This document shows positions 1-6,486 of a stretch of DNA of 7,502 bases, one piece after another; position 1 is the stretch's first letter, and each line of letters starts with the position of its first letter. The notes under the pieces were generated by a model, which saw nothing but the letters and a program-made list of their open reading frames with translations, made no database searches and was not told where the DNA came from. This stretch comes from an uncultured Lachnospiraceae bacterium. Its GTDB lineage: Bacteria > Bacillota > Clostridia > Lachnospirales > Lachnospiraceae. The DNA lies in contig CAJUSQ010000133.1 in assembly GCA_910588885.1 (NCBI GenBank), positions 1 to 7,502 of the forward strand, read 5' to 3'. Position numbers and translations under genes: made by a program.

Positions 1-56
1 CTCGCGGCAGTCGCCAAATGTCTGCAAGCAGCCACTTGGCTCGTTGCTCGCGGGAG
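1..56. repeat. Extended imperfect hairpin at the window edge
   Basis: The first 56 bases are strongly self-complementary. An outer stem can form between 1-6 (CTCGCG) and 49-54 (CGCGGG). A second stem forms between 13-20 (GCCAAATG) and 33-40 (CACTTGGC, one mismatch). An inner stem pairs CTGC at 22-25 with GCAG at 28-31. No T-run follows on the plus strand, so it does not look like a simple terminator. It could be a dispersed palindromic repeat or the tail of an upstream element cut by the window edge. The fold is seen directly; the identity is not known. Confidence 0.35.
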
Positions 57-65
57 TAAATCTTC

Positions 66-95
66 TTGACAAACCTACCGTCGGTATGTTAATGT
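66..95 (+). promoter_or_regulatory. Likely promoter of the tetR-MFS unit
   Basis: A consensus -35 hexamer TTGACA lies at 66-71. The -10 is poorly defined: TAATGT at 90-95 (18 bp spacing) and GTTAAT at 88-93 (16 bp spacing) are the best candidates. The promoter is embedded in the operator pair at 71-117, so repressor binding would cover both hexamers. It lies about 65 bases before the tetR start codon. Confidence 0.55.
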
Positions 96-117
96 TAAAC
101 ATACCAACGGTAGGTTT
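71..117. promoter_or_regulatory. Paired TetR-type operators (inverted repeat)
   Basis: Two 20-base arms, 71-90 and 98-117, are inverted copies of each other with a single mismatch and a 7-base spacer. Each arm is itself a near-palindrome: half-sites AACCTACCG and CGGTATGTT flank T81 (8 of 9 matching), and AACATACCA and CGGTAGGTT flank A107 (7 of 9 matching). This gives two operator-like sites with centres 26 bp apart. Their position over the promoter and just before a TetR-family gene suggests autorepression and control of the downstream exporter. The repeat is seen directly; binding by this TetR is inferred. Confidence 0.8.
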
Positions 118-159
118 TTATGATTCCTGCCAAAAATATCAGTAAACGAGGAGAAAACC

Positions 160-816
160 ATGGCCAGAAATAATCATCCGGAGGAAACCGTTCAATTGAT
201 CTTAGACGTTGCTTTTCGTCTTTTTATGGAAAAGGGATACGAGCATACTTCCATTCAGGACATTCTGGATCAGTTAGGAGGGCTTAGCAAGGGCGCGATT
301 TACCACCATTTTAAGTCCAAGGAAGATATCTTAACTGCAGTGATAGACAGAATGACGGCGAAATCCAACCAGCTGCTTGCGGACATTCGGGACCGCTTGG
401 ATCTTACCGGGAAAGAAAAGCTGAAAATGATTTTTAAAGAATCCATCTCCCGGCCGATACAGGACGATATTTTTACGATAGCCCCGGATTTTCATAATAA
501 TCCAAAGCTCCTGTTCAGCCTTTTGCACGAAACCATAGAGGAAGCCGCGCCAGGCTACATTCTGCCGATTCTGAAACAGGGGATTTCGGACGGTTCCATT
601 GAAACCGATTATCCGGAACAATTGGCGGAGCTGCTTTTGCTTGCGGCCAATGTCTGGATGAATCCCATGATCTTTGACAGTACTGTGGAAGAATCCTGCT
701 GGAAGTTTATGGTCTTTGACCGGATGTTAAAGGGATTTGGACTGGATATCGTAGACGAAGAAGTGCTGAAACGGCTGCAGGAGCTGACTGCTCTCTATCA
801 AGAGAACAAATCCTGA
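160..816 (+). CDS. TetR/AcrR-family transcriptional repressor
   Basis: This 218-residue protein has the TetR-family plan: an N-terminal helix-turn-helix DNA-binding domain and a helical C-terminal ligand and dimerisation domain. The HTH spans about residues 10-60. Its second half includes the segment LSKGAIYHHFKSKEDIL at 42-58, the strongly conserved recognition helix and following helix of the family. The C-terminal ~150 residues are divergent, as expected, so the ligand cannot be predicted. The ATG at 160 is preceded by GAGGAG at 148-153, six bases away. An exporter gene follows 25 bp downstream on the same strand with no terminator between, and paired operators overlap the promoter. The likely role is a drug- or metabolite-responsive repressor of itself and the exporter. 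Family assignment is firm; ligand and targets are inferred from context. Confidence 0.93.
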   Translation: MARNNHPEETVQLILDVAFRLFMEKGYEHTSIQDILDQLGGLSKGAIYHHFKSKEDILTAVIDRMTAKSNQLLADIRDRLDLTGKEKLKMIFKESISRPIQDDIFTIAPDFHNNPKLLFSLLHETIEEAAPGYILPILKQGISDGSIETDYPEQLAELLLLAANVWMNPMIFDSTVEESCWKFMVFDRMLKGFGLDIVDEEVLKRLQELTALYQENKS

Positions 817-841
817 AGCACATTTTGAGGAGGTATTAAGT

Positions 842-2086
842 ATGCAACAAAAATTATTTTCCAGGGATTTTACACTTGTGATTATCGGTCAGATTATTTC
901 ACTGTTTGGGAATGCCACCATCCGGTTCGCACTGCCCCTTTATTTATTAAACCTGACAGGCTCCTCGGCCCTTTACGGAACGGTGACGGCGTGTGCATTT
1001 CTTCCCGCCATCCTTTTGTCCCCCATAGGCGGCATCATTGCAGACAGAGTAAATAAAAGAAATGTTATGGTAATCCTGGATTTTTTTACGGCCGCGGTCA
1101 TTTTATCCTTTTCCCTGCTCCAAAATGAGGGAAATCTCATTCCCCTGCTGACGGTAACGCTGATGCTTCTCTATGGCATTGCCGGCGCATACCAGCCCTC
1201 TGTCCAGGCAAGTATCCCCGCATTGGTATCCCGGGAGCATTTTATGACGGCAAACGCTGTGATCAATACGGTCAGCTCCTTTTCCTCTTTGCTGGGCCCT
1301 GCCCTTGGCGGCCTTCTCTACAGCGCCTATGGATTAACACCGGTACTGTGGGTTTGCATGGTTTGCTTTTTCCTGTCAGCGGTAATGGAGATTTTTATTA
1401 AAATCCCCTTCCGGAAACAGGCTTCCGGCGGAAGCATCCGGGAGACGGTAAAATCCGACTTTGCAGAGAGCTTCCGCTTGATCCGGAGGGAAAAGCCGGT
1501 CATCGGCAAAGTCCTTCTCTCCGTCTGCGGAATCAATTTGTTCCTATCAGCCATGATCATCGTTGCGCTGCCGTATTTGGTTACGGAGGTTCTGCAGTTT
1601 GAAGCTTCCCAGGCAAACCGGCTCTATGGCTTTGCCCAGGGCGCATTGGCGGCAGGAGGGCTTACCGGCGGCATTTGCGCAGGCATTTTTGCAAAAAAGC
1701 TGTCCTTCCGTAACTCCGGCAGCCTGATTGTCGTCTGCGCAGGATGTGTATTTCCGATCTGCGCCGCACTGGTATGGCTTTCCTCCGACATCGCCAATTA
1801 CATCATCCTTACCCTGTGCTGTTTTGCGATTATGGTATGTTCCACGATCTTTTCCGTTCAGATGCTGTCCTTTATCCAGACGGAAACCCCGCAGCATTTG
1901 ATCGGAAAAGTAATCGCCGTCATTCTTACGATTTCCATGTGCGCACAGCCCCTGGGCAATGCCCTCTACGGCATCCTGTTTGAACTCTGCAAAGGATCGG
2001 AGGCCGCTGTAATCTTATTTTCGGGCCTGATGTCACTGGTTATCGCATTGAATACAAGGGCTATCTTTCGAAAATTTTTCGCATAA
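842..2086 (+). CDS. MFS exporter, macrolide-efflux-like (MFS_3 type)
   Basis: This 414-residue integral membrane protein has about 12 hydrophobic segments and a hydrophilic central loop at roughly residues 190-225, the usual 6+6 MFS layout. The loop after helix 2 carries a motif A variant, GGIIADRVNKRNVM (residues 63-76), with the conserved G, D and R. The overall sequence resembles the MefA/EntS-like drug or siderophore exporters, which are proton-coupled antiporters in the cytoplasmic membrane. A strong Shine-Dalgarno GAGGAGGT at 827-834 lies seven bases before the ATG, supporting this start. It is the second gene of a unit led by the TetR repressor and is therefore probably induced by the pump's substrate. 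The substrate is unknown; calling it a macrolide pump would overreach. Its stop lies 2 bp from the stop of the convergent OFA gene, and no terminator is visible between them. Confidence 0.9.
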   Translation: MQQKLFSRDFTLVIIGQIISLFGNATIRFALPLYLLNLTGSSALYGTVTACAFLPAILLSPIGGIIADRVNKRNVMVILDFFTAAVILSFSLLQNEGNLIPLLTVTLMLLYGIAGAYQPSVQASIPALVSREHFMTANAVINTVSSFSSLLGPALGGLLYSAYGLTPVLWVCMVCFFLSAVMEIFIKIPFRKQASGGSIRETVKSDFAESFRLIRREKPVIGKVLLSVCGINLFLSAMIIVALPYLVTEVLQFEASQANRLYGFAQGALAAGGLTGGICAGIFAKKLSFRNSGSLIVVCAGCVFPICAALVWLSSDIANYIILTLCCFAIMVCSTIFSVQMLSFIQTETPQHLIGKVIAVILTISMCAQPLGNALYGILFELCKGSEAAVILFSGLMSLVIALNTRAIFRKFFA

Positions 2087-2088
2087 AA

Positions 2089-3392
2089 CTACCTGCCTAA
2101 CTCCCGGTCCAGGGCCCGGGCCTGGGCTTCGGCCATAAAGTCCCTGTTATAGGCATGTTCGTCAATGAACAATACCAGAATTACCACTGCCAGAGAGGCT
2201 GCCGCCGCAATTACATAGGACAGCCGCAGGCTTCCGGTAGCATTCAGCACACTTCCGTTCACCATAAACCCGAACGAGGAAACCAGCGCCTGAATGGGAA
2301 AGAGCACACTGTTTACTTTCTTAAAACCATGCCGCCCGAATACGGCTGCCGGAAGGGATGTGGTAAAATTGGCGGATCCCCCAAGGGATACGGCAAACAT
2401 CACTAAAAACAGGATGACCAATGCCCGGATTTCCGTAACCTCTAAAAGCAGCGCCGCCGCATACCAGAGCCCGAAGAAAATCATGGTCTTTTTCGTACCC
2501 AGCTTTTGGTCCAGCGCTCCAATCAGCCAGGACCCGGCAATTCCGGCAAAGGCCAGAATGGTCATAATTCCCACCGCCTGATTCTGAGTGAATCCAACCT
2601 CCTGGTTGCGAACCACCAGCTGGGTAATGATAATGGTAGACACAAACTGGTAACCGCCGGATGCTACCGCCACCAGCCAAAAAGTTTTTTTCGAAAAAAG
2701 CTTCTTTAAGGTCCAGCCGCCGTCTTCTTCAATTTCCCCGTCAAAATATTCCGCATGGTACACCGTATCCGACACATTGTCCGGATTGATGCCCCGTTCC
2801 ATGGGCGTATTCCGGATCAGGAGCAATCCGGCCGCACCCAGCACACATACCAGAATAGCCGGAAGAATGACTGCATTCTGAACGCCATACTTCCCTACCA
2901 GGAATGTAATCAGCGGTACAAAAAAACCCGTTGCCATATTGTGGCCCATGGTGGTATAGCCCATTACAATCCCTTTTTCTTCGGAAACCACTGTGCAACC
3001 AGTGAGCCGCCCGCGATATATCCGGCGCTCATAGCCCCGATGGTACAGATGCAAAGTGCAGTCCCATATTGCAGCAGGCTTCCGGCACGGCCCATGCCAA
3101 AATATCCGGCCCCGGCCAGAATCAGGCATAGGAACGACGTTATCCTGGGCCCGATTTTACGGTTTACCGCCCCCATGATAAAGAAAAATACAACTCCAAC
3201 CATTGCCGCAACCGTCCCCATATTCAGGACATTTCCTACCGGGACCCCCAGCCTTTCGGCCACTGCGGGGGCAACAATATTCGAACTGTCATTCACCATA
3301 CCTGCATAAAACCAGAACATCAGCAAGCAGTACAGAATCGTTCCCCAGCCCTTGCCAAATCCAAACAGCTCACTTTTTTTCGATTCTCTCAT
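2089..3392 (-). pseudogene. OFA-family MFS transporter, split by a frameshift
   Basis: This is an oxalate/formate antiporter-like MFS carrier in two reading frames. The N-terminal part (3392 to 2964, 142 residues) holds helices 1-4, ending in WFPKKKGL and a TAA stop. The C-terminal part continues one frame over as GIVMGYTTMGHNMATG and holds helices 5-12 down to 2089. Inserting one base in the A5G3 tract (plus 2971-2978) joins them as WFPKKKGIVMG, matching the WFP..RG..MG pattern after helix 4 in OFA proteins. The repaired length is about 434 residues, normal for the family. The start ATG at 3392 has GAGGAGAG upstream and a good promoter at 3432-3460. No further stops or lost segments are visible, so the lesion is recent, a sequencing error, or tolerated. 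At the break the stop and a new start overlap as TAATG (2962-2966) with AAGGGA just upstream, so two half-proteins could be made. OFA carriers move small carboxylates such as oxalate, formate or lactate; the substrate here is unknown. Confidence 0.82.
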
Positions 3393-3431
3393 TTCACTTT
3401 CTCTCCTCTTATTTTCTCATTTGATACCATA

Positions 3432-3460
3432 AGTATAGTCTCTTTTATGGTCCCTGTGAA
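3432..3460 (-). promoter_or_regulatory. Promoter of the OFA transporter gene
   Basis: Reading the minus strand, TTCACA (plus 3455-3460, 5 of 6 to consensus) is followed after exactly 17 bp by TATACT (plus 3432-3437, 5 of 6). It lies about 40 bases before the OFA ATG, leaving a short leader with the Shine-Dalgarno site. The sequence upstream (plus 3474-3487, containing CGG-N4-CCG at 3478-3487) is where a LysR-type activator would be expected to bind. The hexamers are seen directly; LysR binding is inferred. Confidence 0.65.
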
Positions 3461-3516
3461 ATGGGAAATCTTTATTCCGGTATGCCGTTTTTGAATCCTG
3501 ATAATTGTTTGCCCTC

Positions 3517-4437
3517 TTACCTTGCTCCCATCATCCGCCGCGCCTCAGCCAGGAAATCCTGCAGATAGCCCTTCGTATTGTCTAACTGCCAGGCCATGAC
3601 AAATCCGCTCCGGGTACCCTCAATGGGGACTACCGCATGTTCTTTTTCATTCAAATCCGCGTAATATTTATCACAAATAAATACATCTCGTTCCGTCTGC
3701 AGATTCAAGGTCAGCGAATTGGCCGAAGATACATAATTTGTAATATTCGGCGCAAAACCAAAGGGGCTGCACAGCCCCTCCAGCATTTTTACATATTCCG
3801 GCAGATACTGGGGGGAAATGCAGATAAAATCCGCCCGCTGAAGCTCTCCCATGGAAATGGAGGTCCGCATGGACAGTGGGTTTTCCTTCCTCATACAAGC
3901 ACAATGGCTGGTTTCACCAAGCAAACACCAGTTCACTTGCTCCATCTCTTTTTCTTCAAAATCATAATAAATAGAAAAGATTACGTCCACTTCCCCATGA
4001 ATCAGCATATGACGGATGTCCTGGGCTGCATCCGATTCAATACGCAGCCGGATATCCGGATATTTTTTAGAGAATTCCTCACGGATCGGCAGCAAAAAAG
4101 AATCCGGCCGAAAGGAATCCAAAATTGCAATCCCGATGCTTTTTGTCTGCCCCTGCTGCAGGACATGAGCATACTGGACTTCCTTTTCCATCCGTGTCAT
4201 ACTGTTCTTCCATTGCTCACAAAGATAACGCCCCGCCGGCGTCAGGCGGATTTCCTTGCTCCCTCTTAAAAAAAGCTGCAAATCCAACTGTGCCTCCAGG
4301 CTTTTTAATTTCTTACTTAACGTGGGCTGGGTCAGGTTGAAATATTCCGCCGCCTTCGTAATATTCCCATATTCCGCTGCTTTTACAAAATACTGGATCT
4401 GCCCCAGGCTTACATTTCGAATATCTACATTATGCAT
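3517..4437 (-). CDS. LysR-type transcriptional regulator
   Basis: This 306-residue protein (from the ATG at 4437) has the LysR architecture. A winged helix-turn-helix covers about residues 11-68, with LGQIQYFVKAAEYGNITKAA and then the recognition region LTQPTLSKKLKSLEAQL and LTPAG. A linker helix and a two-lobe periplasmic-binding-like effector domain from about residue 90 to the end follow. A TTG codon in frame at 4455 would add six residues but has no Shine-Dalgarno. The ATG has AGGGA upstream at short spacing and is preferred, though the site is weak. The gene sits between a methyltransferase-like gene (47 bp upstream, same strand) and an OFA transporter gene (124 bp downstream, same strand), so it probably responds to their substrate and activates one or both. 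The effector is unknown. No terminator is visible after it. Confidence 0.9.
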   Translation of the reverse strand: MHNVDIRNVSLGQIQYFVKAAEYGNITKAAEYFNLTQPTLSKKLKSLEAQLDLQLFLRGSKEIRLTPAGRYLCEQWKNSMTRMEKEVQYAHVLQQGQTKSIGIAILDSFRPDSFLLPIREEFSKKYPDIRLRIESDAAQDIRHMLIHGEVDVIFSIYYDFEEKEMEQVNWCLLGETSHCACMRKENPLSMRTSISMGELQRADFICISPQYLPEYVKMLEGLCSPFGFAPNITNYVSSANSLTLNLQTERDVFICDKYYADLNEKEHAVVPIEGTRSGFVMAWQLDNTKGYLQDFLAEARRMMGAR

Positions 4438-4484
4438 ACGATTCCCTATCTGCAAATTCTGCTGTTTTCGTGACTTTTGCTGTC

Positions 4485-5435
4485 TTATTTATAAAAATTT
4501 TTTCCGTATCGGTCTACTTCATCCATCACAACGGCCCGCACCGGACCGTCGATAATCGGAGCCAGGGCACAGTAGCCGCCGCCCTTTGCCAGGCTGTCCA
4601 GGGTACGCCGTACCTCGCTGCGTATTTCTTCTTCTGAAGCCCCCGGCCATTCCAGGATTTCCTGAGTCTGAAACCCACCGCTTAACAGGATTTTATCCCC
4701 GAATTCCTTCTTAATCTCCGCTACGCCATTGCAGTACTGCAATGGCTGAATCCCATCAATACCCAGTTCCACCAGTTCCGGAATCGTTGGCCTGATATAG
4801 CCGCAGGAATGCATTTCAAAGATCATTCCTTCCTGGTGTGTCACTTCGATCACTTTCCGGATACAGGGCTTCACAAAAGTACGCCACATTTCCATCGAAA
4901 AGAACATATTTTGATTATTTCCCCAATCATCGTGAAATGCTATGATATCAAGTTTAAAATATTTTTTCAATATTCGAATATATCTGCACTTATGTTCCGT
5001 AATTGCAGCAAAAAGCTCCTCCACTTCCTCCGGGGTTTCATAAAAAGCGCACAGGGCATTTTCAAACCCCATCAAGCTCATCATCCGTTCAAAGGGCCCG
5101 TTTAGCAGCATACACAGGGAAACCCTGTTTTCCCGGTCCCAATGAGCCGTAGCTTCCCGGGCAATTTGTTCCCAGTCATAGGAATCCAGATCCGGCAGCT
5201 TGATCTTCTCCTGCCAGTTCTCCAAATCCTCCAAAAGCTCCTGTCCCGGCGTTTCGGTCTGGGAATGAAGCTCAGGGGTATAGGTCCAGTTCACACCGAA
5301 CCAGTCGTCCCCGGTGCCTGTTCCAAAATACCGTTCTCCAAAGGAATCCATAATATCCAAATCCCGAAATCCGTTTGGCACATACTCCGGCTGCTGATGG
5401 CGGTAAGCCCGCAGCATATTTTCTCTTCCTGTCAT
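4485..5435 (-). CDS. Uroporphyrinogen decarboxylase-family methyltransferase-like protein
   Basis: This 316-residue protein belongs to the URO-D superfamily but looks like the MtaA/CmuA methyltransferase branch rather than a heme enzyme. It has the zinc-ligand pattern H209-x-C211 (MHSCG) followed 78 residues later by C289 (GGGYCALAP), matching the H-x-C-(about 70-80)-C set that activates thiol methyl acceptors in that branch. Other family landmarks are AFHDDWGNNQN (166-176), the PCIRKVIEVTHQEG segment before the zinc motif, and GIDGIQPLQ (225-233). Such cytoplasmic proteins usually move methyl groups between a corrinoid protein and a thiol or folate acceptor, or demethylate a substrate. No corrinoid protein is in the window. 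The reading frame stays open upstream to 5783, but the ATG at 5435 has GGAGGAG six bases before it and begins the family N-terminus (MTGRENMLRAYRHQQPEYVP). Neighbours are a LysR regulator and an OFA transporter. Substrate unknown. Confidence 0.85.
   Translation of the reverse strand: MTGRENMLRAYRHQQPEYVPNGFRDLDIMDSFGERYFGTGTGDDWFGVNWTYTPELHSQTETPGQELLEDLENWQEKIKLPDLDSYDWEQIAREATAHWDRENRVSLCMLLNGPFERMMSLMGFENALCAFYETPEEVEELFAAITEHKCRYIRILKKYFKLDIIAFHDDWGNNQNMFFSMEMWRTFVKPCIRKVIEVTHQEGMIFEMHSCGYIRPTIPELVELGIDGIQPLQYCNGVAEIKKEFGDKILLSGGFQTQEILEWPGASEEEIRSEVRRTLDSLAKGGGYCALAPIIDGPVRAVVMDEVDRYGKNFYK
4488..4516 (-). promoter_or_regulatory. Possible internal promoter for the lysR gene
   Basis: On the minus strand TAGACC (plus 4511-4516, 4 of 6) and TATAAA (plus 4488-4493, 5 of 6) are separated by exactly 17 bp, with an A/T-rich spacer. 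It overlaps the last codons of the methyltransferase gene and would start transcripts about 45 bases before the lysR ATG. It may let the regulator be made independently of the upstream gene. Such matches also arise by chance in A/T-rich DNA. Confidence 0.35.
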
Positions 5436-5441
5436 GAAAAT

Positions 5442-5448
5442 CTCCTCC
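5442..5448 (-). promoter_or_regulatory. Ribosome binding site fixing the methyltransferase start
   Basis: The minus strand reads GGAGGAG here, six bases before the ATG at 5435. It decides against a longer product, because the upstream in-frame extension would begin inside rnfB and run through the terminator and promoter. Confidence 0.85.
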
Positions 5449-5494
5449 TTTTTCCTGCCTGCAGATCCAAATAGCGCTGGCAAATGATGACGCG

Positions 5495-5509
5495 GCCCCT
5501 TTTTGGGGC
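5495..5509 (-). promoter_or_regulatory. Perfect hairpin in the methyltransferase leader
   Basis: In the transcript this is GCCCC-AAAAA-GGGGC, a five-base-pair GC stem with a five-A loop, about 60 bases before the start codon and about 15 bases after the predicted -10. It lacks a following T-run (CGCGTCATC follows), so it is not an intrinsic terminator. It could stabilise the leader RNA or be part of a regulatory fold. No known riboswitch was recognised. Confidence 0.4.
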
Positions 5510-5523
5510 ATCCATTTCTTCTT

Positions 5524-5532
5524 AGTATAGCA
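5524..5532 (-). promoter_or_regulatory. Extended -10 promoter of the methyltransferase gene
   Basis: The minus strand reads TGCTATACT, an extended -10 element (TGn plus TATACT, 5 of 6 to consensus). No good -35 is found 16-18 bp upstream, where the sequence is T-rich (TTTCTT). A weak -35 combined with an extended -10 is typical of an activator-dependent promoter, which would suit the LysR regulator encoded just downstream. The predicted leader is about 80 bases. Confidence 0.5.
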
Positions 5533-5615
5533 AGGGATTCCGGAAAAAGAAAACAGTTTATTTTCGTGCTGCCATGCCAAATATGAATCAAAGGCTCTTG
5601 GCCCGTTGTTCGAGG

Positions 5616-5658
5616 AAGAAAAAAGAGACGCACCCGTTTCCGGAGTGCATCCCTTTTT
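5616..5658 (-). terminator. Rho-independent terminator of the rnf operon
   Basis: Beginning about 18 bases after the rnfB stop, the minus-strand RNA can form a 16-bp stem (arms at plus 5643-5658 and 5620-5635, loop 5636-5642). It includes three G-U pairs and ends in U-rich sequence (CUCUUUUUUCUU). Read in the opposite direction the three G-U pairs become A-C mismatches, so it should act mainly on minus-strand transcripts. It separates the Rnf operon from the methyltransferase promoter. Confidence 0.85.
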
Positions 5659-5676
5659 CTCTTTTTCCAATCCGTC

Positions 5677-6474
5677 TTATTCCACCGTAATAATCTTCTT
5701 GGGGCATTTCTGTGCACAAATGCCGCAGCCACTACATTTCTCCTGATCAATATGAGCAATGTTGTCGGCAACAGTGACTGCACCGGAGGGGCAGTTCTTC
5801 TCGCACAGCTTACAGCCGATACAGCCTACGGAGCAGGCCGCCATAACGTCTTTTCCTTTGCCCTTGGATACGCACTGTACCTTATGCTTTGCTTCATAGG
5901 GCACCAGCTCGATTAAGTGCTTGGGACAGGCCGCAATACATTTCCCGCAGGCTTTGCAGGCTTCCTTATCCACAACGGCAATTCCGTCTACCACATGGAT
6001 CGCGTCGAAGGGACAAGCCTTTACGCAATTCCCGAAGCCCAGACAGCCGTAATTACAGGATTTGGGGCCGCCGTTTGGCACGAACGCCAGCATTGCGCAG
6101 TCCGCTTCCCCGTAGTATTCGTAATCCTGCTTTGCTTTCTCGCAGGTTCCGGCACATTTTACAAATGCCACCTTCCGTACGGAAGCTCCGGCATCCACGC
6201 CCATGATTTCACCGATTTTGGCCGCAACGGGCGCACCGCCTACGGGGCAGCCGCCTACCTCTGCTTCGCCTTTTACAATGGCTGCCGCCAAACCGGAGCA
6301 GCCTGCGTATCCGCAGCCGCCGCAGTTATTTCCCGGAAGAACGCCTGTAATGGCCTCTTCCCTGGGATCTACTTCTACTTTTAACTTCTCACCGGCAATC
6401 CCCAAGAAAAATCCGATGATAATTCCTGTGCCACCAACAATGACAGCGGCCAGTATAATTCCTGTTATACTCAT
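5677..6474 (-). CDS. Rnf complex subunit B (multi-cluster iron-sulfur protein)
   Basis: RnfB is the subunit thought to take electrons from reduced ferredoxin in the Na+/H+-pumping ferredoxin:NAD+ oxidoreductase. This 265-residue copy has an N-terminal membrane anchor (about residues 4-27). A four-cysteine cluster site follows (C51, C54, C59, C76). The middle region with C107, C111, C126 and C140 leads into ferredoxin-like motifs at C144-C154, C173-C183, C218-C228 and C247-C257, each ending in CP. There are 25 cysteines in all. The length is greater than the roughly 190 residues of proteobacterial RsxB and fits the clostridial form. Its Shine-Dalgarno AGGAGG (plus 6483-6488) overlaps the rnfA stop codon, with 12 bp between the genes, indicating translational coupling. 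It is the last gene of the operon and is followed by a terminator. No lesion is seen. Confidence 0.97.
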   Translation of the reverse strand: MSITGIILAAVIVGGTGIIIGFFLGIAGEKLKVEVDPREEAITGVLPGNNCGGCGYAGCSGLAAAIVKGEAEVGGCPVGGAPVAAKIGEIMGVDAGASVRKVAFVKCAGTCEKAKQDYEYYGEADCAMLAFVPNGGPKSCNYGCLGFGNCVKACPFDAIHVVDGIAVVDKEACKACGKCIAACPKHLIELVPYEAKHKVQCVSKGKGKDVMAACSVGCIGCKLCEKNCPSGAVTVADNIAHIDQEKCSGCGICAQKCPKKIITVE

Positions 6475-6486
6475 ATGTCCGCCCTC

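Noticed and set aside
2109..2125. GC-rich near-palindrome (CCAGG-GCCCGGGC-CTGG) as a terminator for the MFS exporter
   Set aside because: No T-run follows in either direction, and it lies within the OFA coding sequence, encoding an ordinary Ala/Arg-rich stretch.
2971..2981. Programmed -1 ribosomal frameshift joining the two OFA halves
   Set aside because: The needed shift is -1, but the in-frame heptamer is G-AAA-AAG rather than the efficient A-AAA-AAG. I see no upstream Shine-Dalgarno-like stimulator at the usual distance and no clear downstream stem-loop. It is not excluded, but it is less likely than a mutation or a sequencing error.
2755..4269. Plus-strand open frames opposite the OFA and LysR genes (184 and 210 residues)
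   Set aside because: They are antisense to clearly conserved protein sequence, have no ribosome binding sites of note, and their translations are low-complexity mixtures without a recognisable domain.
4438..4455. TTG start six codons upstream for the LysR regulator
   Set aside because: There is no Shine-Dalgarno before the TTG. The ATG at 4437 leaves a normal LysR N-terminus and has an AGGGA upstream. The longer form cannot be fully excluded.
5436..5783. In-frame N-terminal extension of the methyltransferase-like protein (to a total of 432 residues)
   Set aside because: The extension would start inside rnfB and run through the rnf terminator, the predicted promoter and the leader hairpin. 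The ATG at 5435 has an excellent Shine-Dalgarno and the expected family N-terminus.
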